Assembly (NCBI GenBank): GCA_903913645.1
Contig: CAIWMA010000313.1
Coordinates: 1-57,959 of the forward strand
DNA length: 57,959 nt
Source: an uncultured Bacteroidales bacterium
GTDB lineage: Bacteria; Bacteroidota; Bacteroidia; Bacteroidales; UBA4417
Direction: 5' to 3'
Part shown: one piece after another, positions 44,923-53,480 of the stretch
How positions within the stretch are numbered: position 1 is the stretch's first letter
Layout of the letters: the number at the start of each line of letters is the position of its first letter
The notes under the pieces: model-generated
The model's input: the letters and a program-made list of their open reading frames with translations, nothing else
What the model was told of the DNA's origin: nothing
The model's database searches: none
Made by a program: the position numbers and the translations under genes

Positions 44923-46191
44923 TTAAGCTCTCTGATGTTCCTTTCCAAATGCAGGTTGTTGTTGTTCTTTTTCTTCCTTAACCCAGTTAGGCGATTCACG
45001 CAAAACTGGCATGCGATTAACGACCCAACGGAATATCCAGATTTCAGTAAACAGAACAGTGAAAGTAACTACAAGTTCCATCCACGACGGGACATAACGA
45101 ACTGGCATATCCCACCTGAAACCAATTACTGTAACATTAAGCCTGTTCAACACTACTCCCACCATTGTAAGTATGGATGCCAAACGGATCAGGAAAACAC
45201 TATTTTTCCTGTAGCTGTAAAAATAGAGCATCATCGGCAACAATACAAAACCAATCATTTCCAATAAGTACCAGTGCCCCATTGGTGTATTGAGCAAATC
45301 CCAGTGTTTACCATGAATAAAAACAAGTAATTGCAGGAAAAAGTAAGCGAACATAGTGCCTGTACAAATTTTGGCCAGGCCATGAATAATGCCGTGTTCG
45401 GCCTTTTTGTTTTTATCACTGATTTGATTTGCAAACACTTTACCACTTATGGATCCTTCAAAAATCACCATCGAAAGTCCGGCAAAAATGCTGGAAACAA
45501 AAAACATGATAGGAATAAATTCGGAATACCAAAGCGGATGTATTTTTTCCTTTGCCATCAGAAAAAGTGCTCCTAATCCTGATTGATGAAGCGTGGATAG
45601 TGTAATCCCAAATATAACCGCTGCCAGCGTCATACCGGAAAGGATTTTGCGTGCCCGCCTTGCTCCAAGCCATTCCGCAATGGCAGGTGATATCTCAATT
45701 AGCTGAGCTATCATATAAAGCAGAAAATGCCATGCCACAAGAAACAATACTGAGCTTACGCCAAAATTGTTCCCTATAATAGGATTGATCACATTCCATG
45801 GGCGGCCCAAATCGAGTAGCAAAGCCCCAGCATAAAACAGGTAAGCGAGAAAACCGTTAAGTACCGTAACCCTGACAATGGACTGGTACTTTTTCATATT
45901 AAGGATATAGACCATAAAAGTTACCACGTATGCACCGCCTGCAAATGCAACACCAGTCACTACGTCAAATCCGATCCACAATCCCCAGGGAATTTCCTGC
46001 GAGAGATTGGTAATGGCACCAATGCCTTTCCAGAAACGAATGACTATCAGGAAAATGCCTAAAAGTATGATTGGTGTGGAAATGATATTAAAAGGGGTAA
46101 GCCATTTACCTCTTGGTTTCAATTCCCATAACAAGAATTTCCAGATGGGCTTCCCATCGTTGTCTGCCGAAATTATATGACCGCTATTCAT
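44923..46191 (-). CDS. NrfD/HybB-like quinone-interacting membrane subunit
   Basis: 422 residues with about ten membrane helices, matching the NrfD/PsrC family and closest in feel to HybB: WKFLLWELKPRGKWLTPFN, LSQEIPWGLWIGFDVVTGVA, FAGGAYVVTFMVYILNMKKY, LLDLGRPWNVINPIIGNNFG and the final MPVRYVPSWMELVVTFTVLF. Such subunits pass electrons between the quinone pool and a periplasmic Fe-S partner. Its ATG overlaps the end of the ferredoxin gene by 8 bp, which implies translational coupling and a complex. No catalytic subunit is encoded here. Confidence 0.9.
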   Translation of the reverse strand: MNSGHIISADNDGKPIWKFLLWELKPRGKWLTPFNIISTPIILLGIFLIVIRFWKGIGAITNLSQEIPWGLWIGFDVVTGVAFAGGAYVVTFMVYILNMKKYQSIVRVTVLNGFLAYLFYAGALLLDLGRPWNVINPIIGNNFGVSSVLFLVAWHFLLYMIAQLIEISPAIAEWLGARRARKILSGMTLAAVIFGITLSTLHQSGLGALFLMAKEKIHPLWYSEFIPIMFFVSSIFAGLSMVIFEGSISGKVFANQISDKNKKAEHGIIHGLAKICTGTMFAYFFLQLLVFIHGKHWDLLNTPMGHWYLLEMIGFVLLPMMLYFYSYRKNSVFLIRLASILTMVGVVLNRLNVTVIGFRWDMPVRYVPSWMELVVTFTVLFTEIWIFRWVVNRMPVLRESPNWVKEEKEQQQPAFGKEHQRA

Positions 46192-47053
46192 CGCTACTAT
46201 CGTTTGTATGGTTATCCTTTTTAGTTGACTGCTGAATACCTAATAAAAGCGCTGGAACCAGTACAAAAACACTTGGCACCGTATATAGAAATCCTTTGGT
46301 AAGCGCAGGGTACGATTCCGTTTGAACTTTTGTATTTAATCCAATTTCGTTAAATGGCACAGGTGAAATATATAACCAGGATGTTCCTCCGGCTTCCCGT
46401 TCACCATAAATCTGGTCGTAGTACAGGTCAGGCTTTTCAAACATTCGTCTCCTGGCTTCCTGTATTAATTCCCGGCGGGTCCCAAACATAAGTGCTTCAT
46501 TGGGACAATTATCAACACAGGCAGGAAGTTCCCCTTTTTTTACCCTGGTTTCGTAGCACATGGTGCATTTCTCAATTTTCGGATTTGCGCTGTGGAATTC
46601 AAACTTTGGAATATCGAAAGGACATGAAACCATGCAATAACGACAACCCATACATTTATCACTTCTCCAGATTACTGGCCCATCCTTAGTCTTTGTCATT
46701 GCCTGGGTAAGACAGGCAGCGGCACAGGCAGGTTCATTGCAGTGCATACATTGTGTTTTGGCATACACAATACCTTTCGATGTTTTATACTCATTAACAA
46801 CAGTGCGGTGTTTATCATCAGTTTTCCTCAAACCTTTGATTTCCTTGTTTGGAATTGGTTCGGGTAACCCGTTTGCTTCAGCACAATCGTATTCGCATCC
46901 ACGGCATCCTTTGCATCGGGCAGCATCATACAGAACGCCTCTGAACTCCGAAACACTTTTTGCTTTTGGTGCTGCATTCAGTTCCTTTCCAACTGCCAGT
47001 GTAAGTCCTGTGGCACCAATGAACTTAAAGAAGTCACGACGATGTAAATCCAT
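46184..47053 (-). CDS. Tat-exported four-cluster ferredoxin subunit, HybA-like
   Basis: 289 residues. The N-terminus HRRDFFKFIGATGLTLAVG has a twin-arginine signal, so it folds before export. Four Cys groups are visible: CKGCRGCEYDC, CMHCNEPACAAAC, CMGCRYCMVSC and CTMCYETRVKKGELPACVDNC, enough for four 4Fe-4S clusters. A C-terminal helix (FLYTVPSVFVLVPALLLGI) anchors it to the membrane, as in HybA. It overlaps the NrfD-like gene. It should relay electrons between the membrane quinone site and an unknown periplasmic partner. Confidence 0.92.
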   Translation of the reverse strand: MDLHRRDFFKFIGATGLTLAVGKELNAAPKAKSVSEFRGVLYDAARCKGCRGCEYDCAEANGLPEPIPNKEIKGLRKTDDKHRTVVNEYKTSKGIVYAKTQCMHCNEPACAAACLTQAMTKTKDGPVIWRSDKCMGCRYCMVSCPFDIPKFEFHSANPKIEKCTMCYETRVKKGELPACVDNCPNEALMFGTRRELIQEARRRMFEKPDLYYDQIYGEREAGGTSWLYISPVPFNEIGLNTKVQTESYPALTKGFLYTVPSVFVLVPALLLGIQQSTKKDNHTNDSSDE

Positions 47054-47104
47054 GTCTTATATTTTTAAGGATGAAGGTTTTAATTCGGAAGAGAAGAGTA
47101 GTTG

Positions 47105-48787
47105 CTATTTATAAATTTCGAGGAAGTTGGTTTGAAAATCGTCCCATACTTCTGGTCCGAAATCAGCCAGGACACCATCCTTAACAATACCGCCATCCTG
47201 CAGCACAACATGCGAGTATTCAAGACTATCGGGTTTAAGAGTAGCAGCGAGAAAATCTTTCATTCTGGAGAATTCAGTATTTATCCACTTTTTATACTTT
47301 TCTGCCATATCCATAAACTTTATTTCCTCGAACCAGTTTGAAGGCTCGATCCTGTAAATCCATCCTTCGGAATATGGCGAAGCATTGATCCTTGAGCCAT
47401 CCTCAGTAAGCGCTGAATTTTGTTGTTTTATAATTCCGGAAATAGGTGAGTATAAACTCAAACGCTTACCAAACTGAACTATAGAAAACAAGAGTTCCCC
47501 TTTTTTGACTTTTTCTCCTGGATTTCTCATTTCGACCCGAGTTAAGGGACCAGTAACATGTTGCAGGAAATCGTCAATTCCAATAGAAATATTTCCGTCC
47601 TTTTCCATAAAAGCCCAGCTATGGGATCTGTTAAAATATACGCCTTTTGGAACTTCTACAGAATTCTCGTTAAAACCAGTTAATGAATCATTAAAATCAG
47701 GGACAGCTATCGCTTGCTTTCTGTACTTTCTTACACCTGCACTCACAATCAAACCTAAGGTTATGAACATTGCAACTACCAACAACACTATTCCTGCATT
47801 GGAGGACTTTTCTACAGGCTGAATACTTATTGCAGCCACATTGAACTTTTCCAGTTGCGACTGACTTTCACTATTTGTTAAATTACAATACCCATTTGCA
47901 TTCAGATATTGTTGTCCCTCCGTAAGCACCCATGATAAAAATGCAATTTCAGATTCATTCGTAGGTTGAATTTTGCTTATTGCATATATATTACTATACA
48001 ACGATTTGGGATACTTCCCAATCCAAACTCCCCGAAGGAGTGTATTAGGATCACTATAAATATCTTCCATATAATCTATGGTACCATTCTCGTTTTTATC
48101 AATTGGCAACATTTTTATATCGGCAATAAAAGCCTGATTTCCCTGATTATACAAACTAACGACATTACAAAAACCAATAGCAAGTGGATCATTCTGTATC
48201 GCAAAAACCACCTCATCTTTAGTTCCAAAAGTAATTCCTGTTGCTGGAATCTGAACAGACTGCAAAAAATTTGCCACTCCTGATTTTACAGTTTCATCGT
48301 TAACAACATAAATATGTGCAGCTTTATTTTGATTATCTCCAAGTAAAGTTCCCCAATTCTGTTTTTCAGGACAATTTAAAAGCCGGGTAAACTTTTTCTG
48401 TGATACACCTTGACTCATCAATTGAGTCATGTAAGGATTTCCAGAATTAATAACCGGAACTATAACATCCCGGCCAATCACCATTTTCCAATTTGTTTTA
48501 TTAGTAATTGCTGCCTGTGATTGGCTTGAGATGAAACTTACGTTTTCGCCATCTCCCAGGTTAGCGCTTTTATCACTTGCACTAATAACTTTTATTTTTA
48601 CCTCAGGATTAAGGCTCGTATATTCATTGGCCCATTGCAAAGCCAATGAGTGCAGGTCGGGAGTGCAGGAAATTGCTATTGAACCCTTTTTCGGACCAGC
48701 ATTATTGTATGTAACATCCTGACTATTAGCTGAATTTAAAATCAACAGCATCAGAATTCCGGCGATTAAATAAATTGTTGTTTTCAT
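47105..48787 (-). CDS. PstS-like binding domain fused to a membrane helix and GcvH-like domain
   Basis: 560 residues and an unusual fusion. Signal peptide 1-22; periplasmic solute-binding domain of PstS type about 35-310 (KGSIAISCTPDLHSLALQWA, INSGNPYMTQLMSQGVS, LRGVWIGKYPKSLYSNIYAI); membrane helix 330-352; cytoplasmic-side GcvH-like barrel about 383-482 (YFNRSHSWAFMEKDGNISIG, YSEGWIYRIEPSNW) and tail VLQDGGIVKDG...WDDFQTNFL. The lipoyl-site segment reads VQFGKRLSLYSPISG, again with Lys (441) shifted by one and Gly at the usual site. First gene of the redox operon. No PstA, PstB or PstC gene is nearby, so phosphate uptake is unlikely. Which side each domain faces is inferred from the signal peptide and single helix. 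Confidence 0.85.
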   Translation of the reverse strand: MKTTIYLIAGILMLLILNSANSQDVTYNNAGPKKGSIAISCTPDLHSLALQWANEYTSLNPEVKIKVISASDKSANLGDGENVSFISSQSQAAITNKTNWKMVIGRDVIVPVINSGNPYMTQLMSQGVSQKKFTRLLNCPEKQNWGTLLGDNQNKAAHIYVVNDETVKSGVANFLQSVQIPATGITFGTKDEVVFAIQNDPLAIGFCNVVSLYNQGNQAFIADIKMLPIDKNENGTIDYMEDIYSDPNTLLRGVWIGKYPKSLYSNIYAISKIQPTNESEIAFLSWVLTEGQQYLNANGYCNLTNSESQSQLEKFNVAAISIQPVEKSSNAGIVLLVVAMFITLGLIVSAGVRKYRKQAIAVPDFNDSLTGFNENSVEVPKGVYFNRSHSWAFMEKDGNISIGIDDFLQHVTGPLTRVEMRNPGEKVKKGELLFSIVQFGKRLSLYSPISGIIKQQNSALTEDGSRINASPYSEGWIYRIEPSNWFEEIKFMDMAEKYKKWINTEFSRMKDFLAATLKPDSLEYSHVVLQDGGIVKDGVLADFGPEVWDDFQTNFLEIYK

Positions 48788-48821
48788 AATTGAGAAAGTT
48801 TAAATCTTTATAAAATACCTA

Positions 48822-48838
48822 TCCAATTACAATGCCAA
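48822..48838 (-). promoter_or_regulatory. candidate sigma-54 (-24/-12) promoter of the redox operon
   Basis: On the minus strand TTGGCATTGTAATTGGA fits the sigma-54 consensus YTGGCACGRNNNTTGCW at the -24 TGGCA block, the spacing and the TTG of the -12 block. The key C of the -12 GC is G here, and the CG after TGGCA is TT. It lies 35-51 bp before the first ATG. Support comes from the sigma-54 activator encoded in the same cluster. Confidence 0.5.
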
Positions 48839-49203
48839 AGTTTTATCTTTCTGTATATCATATACTTACAATTATATCTGTATCTATTTTAAACATGGAT
48901 AGTGTTGAATATACTTACACTTCATTTATTAATCAACTACAGTATGCTATATATCAAATTGTTAAATAGTATTGTATATTTTATTTACACCTGTTGCATT
49001 TATCAACACTAATTAACTATTGGCTCTACTTTATAGTACTATAATAAATTAAAAAGTTAGTATAAAAAGTCAATACTCTTTGTATACTATTATGGAAAAG
49101 TTAAAAACTGCTTAACTTTTCTTTCACTAGTTTTAAATACTATCCAATAATTGCAGACAGTTACTACTATTAAGGGTTAATTAAGTTTGTTTTTTAGATG
49201 CTT
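48839..49203. other. AT-rich upstream region of the redox operon
   Basis: About 365 bp with no ORF. It is rich in TAGTAT/ATACTA words (for example TATAGTACTATA near 49033). It holds a perfect inverted repeat at 49095-49121. It could contain enhancer sites for the NtrC-type regulator, which usually bind 100-300 bp upstream. Confidence 0.45.
49095..49121. promoter_or_regulatory. perfect 10-bp inverted repeat, possible enhancer site
   Basis: GAAAAGTTAA (49095-49104) and TTAACTTTTC (49112-49121) around AAACTGC. It lies about 260 bp before the candidate sigma-54 promoter, a suitable distance for an activator binding site. Alternatively it is a terminator for the decayed gene at 49204, since that gene would be transcribed toward it. 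Confidence 0.4.
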
Positions 49204-49550
49204 TTATTCATCGTAAGTTACTAAAATCTTTATAGGTTGCGAAACCAATTAATGGGAATTCCCTATTCTTAGCCCAACAACAACTTGTGTAGAATTAATA
49301 TAATACTAACATCCATAGCCTGAATCAATTATGTATATTGGAGGAATATCAGCTTCACCTACATTCATCGCGACCTGAATATGAACTGGCAATATCTTAG
49401 AAATATCCAAACCATAATAAATACTTACAACTGCATCTTAGGCACTCCCGAGAGTTCCTGTAAGCTTTTTCATTTTAATAGCTTGGCATCGATTCCTTTT
49501 TCAGGGTACATTTACTTCCAGTTTGGTCGCGATGGTTGTGGTTAAACATA
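49204..49550 (-). pseudogene. decayed C-terminal part of a tail-fibre-like gene
   Basis: Minus-strand reading aligns in one frame with the last about 110 codons of the intact gene at 51683: TKLEVN, then AIKMKKL, GLDISKILPVHIQVAMN (intact GLNSAKILAVNVLVQYA) and VSQPIKILVTYDE (intact VSKPFKILVTYEE). Four in-frame stops interrupt it, including TAA where the intact gene has the Glu codon in TGSEQG. Nothing recognisable of the N-terminal part remains upstream. It is a relic of a third family member next to the two living ones. Confidence 0.85.
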
Positions 49551-49803
49551 TGTTTTGTGATGCGACGCCAAAACAGCAAATGATTAAAAATGGAACTGAT
49601 GATAACAATTTATTCATGACTGATCGTTGTAAGTATAAACATTCAATTATAAATAGAATATTATAATTCGCGAAAAACAGGATTTAGTCTTTACTTAAAC
49701 TTTTTAAGAGAAAAACAATTATTGATTTACAAGAGGCTAAATCTGTCTCGTAAAAAATATCCTTTGGAATATCATTGTTTGTATTGAAATATTGCCTGCT
49801 GTT

Positions 49804-51459
49804 TTATTGAGGCACTACTATGATCTGCATAAAAGTGCCATAAGGACCGCCCGCGCTTAACAACACATCAGCACCAGTAGTTGATCTGAATACTTTCATC
49901 TTGAAATTATAATTGCCCGGTCCAAGAGTCAAAATCCTTATACCGCTGTCGAAATCAAAAAATGTCAAATTGCCGTTCTCTGACAAAGTCTGCTTAGCAT
50001 ATACGGCAATGTTGTTTAATTCAATACTAAAGGTAAGGCCCACATTAGGACATGCGAAGCAACCGCTGTTTAGGCCGGATCCATGCATGGAGAGTATTAC
50101 TTTTGAAGATTGACTTAATACGATATTCTGATCCAGCCCGGGAAGATAAAAAATATTTGTGCCGGATGTGAGGGTGATATTGTTCGACATATCAAAACTG
50201 TAGATATTATTAAAAAGCTGATTAGTAGCTGAAGCCCAGGCAGGAACAGCTGTACTTCCATTACTCTGCAATACCTGGCCTGTAGTGCCGCTATTGCCGC
50301 TTAGGGTTACCGGAGTATTGATACCTATACGGCTGTTAACAGCATCGTAAGTAAAACCCCAGCCCGCAGGCCCACCATAAAAACCAATGTTTTGATTATT
50401 TTGTGCGCCAACAAAACCAAGCAAGGCGCTGTTATCTGCCTTGTATAACCACACACCTGAACCTCCACCTACCATATCAGTACTCCCGTTTTTTAATATA
50501 AGCCTTCCATTCAAACTCATTCCATCATAATTACCATTATTCAGGATACGCATCCGTTCAGTAAAACTGGCACTTGATCCGTACCCGAATGCAATATTGG
50601 CTGCTAATGCATCGCTATGTATTTGCAGCAATGCGTTTTGCACGCCAAAACCATAATGGTTGCCAGTGTTCCCATAAAGCGAAATCTTATCGCCTAATGC
50701 GTTAGCGAAGTTTAACGGGAAACCTGGTGTAGCCATGCCAATGCCCACAGAACCGCCATTATTAAAAATATTGCTGCTGTTTGTTATCCAGGCCGTTCCG
50801 TTCCAGAATGGAGTATTCCCCGCAGCAGTTCCTGGCGAGAGTAGGCCTGTTGCACCTGCAGCACCAGTTGCTCCTGTAGCACCTGTAGCACCAATCTTGC
50901 CTGTTGCGCCTGTGGCACCCATTGGGCCAGCCGGGCCGGCTAATCCTGTTGCCCCGGTTGGGCCGGTTAATCCGGTTGCACCAGTAGCTCCTTTGGTACC
51001 AGCAGGACCAGTTAATCCTATTGGGCCAGCAGGGCCAGTTAATCCTTGCGGCCCTGCCGGGCCTTGAGGGCCATTTGCTGAAAATAAGGCATAAGGAACA
51101 CTTAATAATTTACTTACTCCAGTAATATTATAGTTGGTTCCTCCGACAGGATCGGTTTCAGTTTTTATGGAATAGGTTCCGTTTGCCCAATTAATTGTCG
51201 AAAAAGTGCCCGAAACAATAGTGCCGGAACCAATTTCAAATGTTACAAGTCCATTGGCGTTTGTGGATGTTGTTTGCGTTTCTACATATACAGGAGTTGT
51301 TCCCTGTAAAATACTTATTTTCATTCCGACAGAATGATTTTTAACAAGAGTATTTCCGGCATCCCTTATCACTGCCTGGTAACTCATCTTTTGAGGTGCC
51401 TGGGCGAAAGTACTACATGCCAACAAAAGGACAGCAAGCATTGCAATTAACTTTTTCAT
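49804..51459 (-). CDS. collagen-like repeat surface protein
   Basis: 551 residues. Signal peptide to CSTFAQ (about 19). Residues 20-125 hold the Bacteroidota module [20 protein letters not shown], shared with the gene at 51683. Residues 130-207 are an uninterrupted Gly-X-Y tract ([19 protein letters not shown] then many GATGATG units). The rest resembles tail-fibre and T4-gp-like heads ([37 protein letters not shown]) with a C-terminal beta domain ending FMQIIVVPQ. Probably a trimeric secreted fibre. The collagen tract may vary in length between strains. Confidence 0.8.
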   Translation of the reverse strand: MKKLIAMLAVLLLACSTFAQAPQKMSYQAVIRDAGNTLVKNHSVGMKISILQGTTPVYVETQTTSTNANGLVTFEIGSGTIVSGTFSTINWANGTYSIKTETDPVGGTNYNITGVSKLLSVPYALFSANGPQGPAGPQGLTGPAGPIGLTGPAGTKGATGATGLTGPTGATGLAGPAGPMGATGATGKIGATGATGATGAAGATGLLSPGTAAGNTPFWNGTAWITNSSNIFNNGGSVGIGMATPGFPLNFANALGDKISLYGNTGNHYGFGVQNALLQIHSDALAANIAFGYGSSASFTERMRILNNGNYDGMSLNGRLILKNGSTDMVGGGSGVWLYKADNSALLGFVGAQNNQNIGFYGGPAGWGFTYDAVNSRIGINTPVTLSGNSGTTGQVLQSNGSTAVPAWASATNQLFNNIYSFDMSNNITLTSGTNIFYLPGLDQNIVLSQSSKVILSMHGSGLNSGCFACPNVGLTFSIELNNIAVYAKQTLSENGNLTFFDFDSGIRILTLGPGNYNFKMKVFRSTTGADVLLSAGGPYGTFMQIIVVPQ

Positions 51460-51682
51460 GATGGTTAATTTAAATAATTATGATTTTTAAAATTCTGGTT
51501 AAGAAAAATTAAGCTGTACCAAAGTTGACGAGAAGTGAGATACCTTCACTAAATTGTTTTAATAAATATTTTGAAGAAAGAGCTGCTAAATTGATACATT
51601 CAGCAGCTCTTAAAACTTATCCAGATTAAAGCGGATCAATCTCTATTACAATCGATTATCATAGAATCAATCTGATAGCTAT

Positions 51683-52972
51683 TTATTCTTCATAAGTTAC
51701 AAGTATTTTAAATGGTTTCGAAACAATAGTTGCAGAATTTCCACTTTTTAGCCAAATCCATATATCAGTAGACGTAACATAATATGTAAATTCATACCCG
51801 GGATTAAACGTATATGATGAAGGGACATCATATCCTTCAGAAGCATATTGAACCAGGACATTCACCGCTAAAATTTTAGCACTGTTTAATCCATGTGCAA
51901 TATTTATTTGTGCTCCTTGTTCAGAACCGGTTGTTCCCATTAGCTTTTTCATTTTAATTGCCGGGGCATCAGTACCCAATTTGGTTGCTCCATTCACTTC
52001 CAGTTTCGTGGTCGGAGTGGTAGTACCTATTCCCACATTGCCATTGTTGACTACTGTTAATTTAGGGCCTGTATTCGTAGTTAAATGAACTGATCCTGTG
52101 GCATTAGCACCACCGGTACCGAAATCAACATCATCAGGATTTCCGGCAAAGCTCCCAATATACCCTTTAGCAACTCCGTTTTCGGAAAAGTAAATCCAAC
52201 TTCCATCTGGCCCATCAAAATTGGCAATTTTTCCCGCTGATGATTTAACGTGTAAAGTAGCGTCAGGAGTTGTTGTTCCAATACCAACATTGCCATTGTT
52301 GATTACTGTTAATTTAGGTGAATCATTTGTTGTTAAATGAACTGCACCTGAATTGCCTGAATAAGTCCCAAAATCAACATCTTCAGGATTTCCGGCATAG
52401 CTTCCAATATATCCTCTTTGAACTCCATTTTCAGAAAACGTTACCCACAAACTATTCCCACCATCAAAAGTGGCAATATTAGCATCCGCCGATGTAACAT
52501 TTAATTTAGTGTATGGAGTAAGTGTTCCGATTCCAACATTTCCTGAATTATTATTTATACCATACCCATTAGCCGACCATTGATTGTCGCCGCTGCTCAA
52601 TGCATAGGGTACGCTAAGCAACTGGCTTGTTCCACTAATAGTATAACTGGTTCCTCCGGTCGGATCGGTCTCGGTTTCTACATTATACGTTCCACTTGAC
52701 CAATTGATTGTTGAAAAACTGCCGGAAACAACAGTTCCACCGCCTATTTCGAGGGTTACAAGCCCATTGGCATTGGTTGTTATGGATTGGGTTTCTACAT
52801 AAACAGGTGTTACTCCCTGCAAAATACTTATTTTCATTCCTACTGCATGATTTTTAACAAGTGCATTTGCTGCATCCCTGATCACAGCCTGGTAACTCAT
52901 TTTTTGTGGTGCCTGGGCGAAAACACAAACAGTTAGTAATATAGCAACTAAAACAGTAAATATCTTTCTCAT
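51683..52972 (-). CDS. tail-fibre-like repeat surface protein
   Basis: 429 residues. Signal peptide to VCVFAQ, then the module [20 protein letters not shown] (about 22-125). Next come repeated units of about 75 residues starting NVGIGT(L/T)TPYTKL or TPDATLH, each with FDGGNSLWVTFSENGVQRGY or FDGPDGSWIYFSENGVAKGY and a DVDFGT...VHLTTN strand. The C-terminal head is AIKMKKLMGTTGSEQGAQ to KPFKILVTYEE. It starts 4 bp after the T9SS gene stop, so they form an operon. The layout is that of a trimeric fibre. Its C-terminus has a decayed paralog at 49204. Confidence 0.75.
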   Translation of the reverse strand: MRKIFTVLVAILLTVCVFAQAPQKMSYQAVIRDAANALVKNHAVGMKISILQGVTPVYVETQSITTNANGLVTLEIGGGTVVSGSFSTINWSSGTYNVETETDPTGGTSYTISGTSQLLSVPYALSSGDNQWSANGYGINNNSGNVGIGTLTPYTKLNVTSADANIATFDGGNSLWVTFSENGVQRGYIGSYAGNPEDVDFGTYSGNSGAVHLTTNDSPKLTVINNGNVGIGTTTPDATLHVKSSAGKIANFDGPDGSWIYFSENGVAKGYIGSFAGNPDDVDFGTGGANATGSVHLTTNTGPKLTVVNNGNVGIGTTTPTTKLEVNGATKLGTDAPAIKMKKLMGTTGSEQGAQINIAHGLNSAKILAVNVLVQYASEGYDVPSSYTFNPGYEFTYYVTSTDIWIWLKSGNSATIVSKPFKILVTYEE

Positions 52973-52976
52973 TTGT

Positions 52977-53480
52977 TTAGTTTTTAATTATTTTGAATGT
53001 TTTGAGTTCTTGTGAGGATGCTGGATTTTTAGTAGTTAAAATTTTCAGAAAATATGTACCAGTTACCAGGTTACTCATGTCAATACTTGTTTCGTTGGCA
53101 TCAACCTTTATACTTTTCAAAAGTGCGCCATTCGTATTATACAGATATGCAGTATATTGTGTCTTCAATTCATCTTCGATTTTTAGTTTCAGAAAATCGG
53201 TTGCCGGATTAGGATAAACTGAGCAAACCAATTGTATCCCATTGGCATCATTAAGCCCGGTGACAACCGATATTTCATACGGTTGCTGAACACCTGCTGT
53301 CACGGAGCCGTTAGTTCCCGAATTGGAGGTATACACTACCTGTCCGACGGAATAACTAACTGAGCCTCCTGCCCCACTGGCATTACCACCGCTGGCGGGA
53401 ATGGCGTCCTGTGCTTTAAGTTCTGTCAGTCCCAGGGCTAACAGCAGAAATGCACTTAATTTTAATCTTTTGTATTTCAT
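52977..53480 (-). CDS. small T9SS-sorted secreted protein
   Basis: 167 residues. Signal peptide to LTELKAQ (about 23), a short Gly/Ser-rich segment (ASGGNASGAGGSVSYSVGQV) that matches the common Bacteroidota module around SVTAGVQQPYEI, then a type A C-terminal sorting domain (VYPNPATDFLKLKIEDE to LKTFKIIKN). The start is supported by a strong GGAGG Shine-Dalgarno at 53486-53491, unusual for this genome. First gene of a two-gene operon with the tail-fibre-like protein; perhaps its surface partner. Confidence 0.85.
   Translation of the reverse strand: MKYKRLKLSAFLLLALGLTELKAQDAIPASGGNASGAGGSVSYSVGQVVYTSNSGTNGSVTAGVQQPYEISVVTGLNDANGIQLVCSVYPNPATDFLKLKIEDELKTQYTAYLYNTNGALLKSIKVDANETSIDMSNLVTGTYFLKILTTKNPASSQELKTFKIIKN

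Noticed and set aside
44018-47053. A true hydrogenase-2 or glycine cleavage operon
   Set aside because: No large or small hydrogenase subunit, no maturation genes, and no GcvP or GcvT in the window.
47105-48787. Ordinary phosphate-binding PstS protein
   Set aside because: No PstCAB genes, and the protein continues into a membrane helix and GcvH-like domain.
50735-51067. Pro/Val/Ala-repeat plus-strand ORF
   Set aside because: It is the reverse complement of the Gly-X-Y collagen coding tract.
50860-51070. Tandem-repeat DNA that could look like a CRISPR or minisatellite
   Set aside because: The periodicity is codon-based Gly-X-Y coding repeat; there are no spacers or constant repeats.
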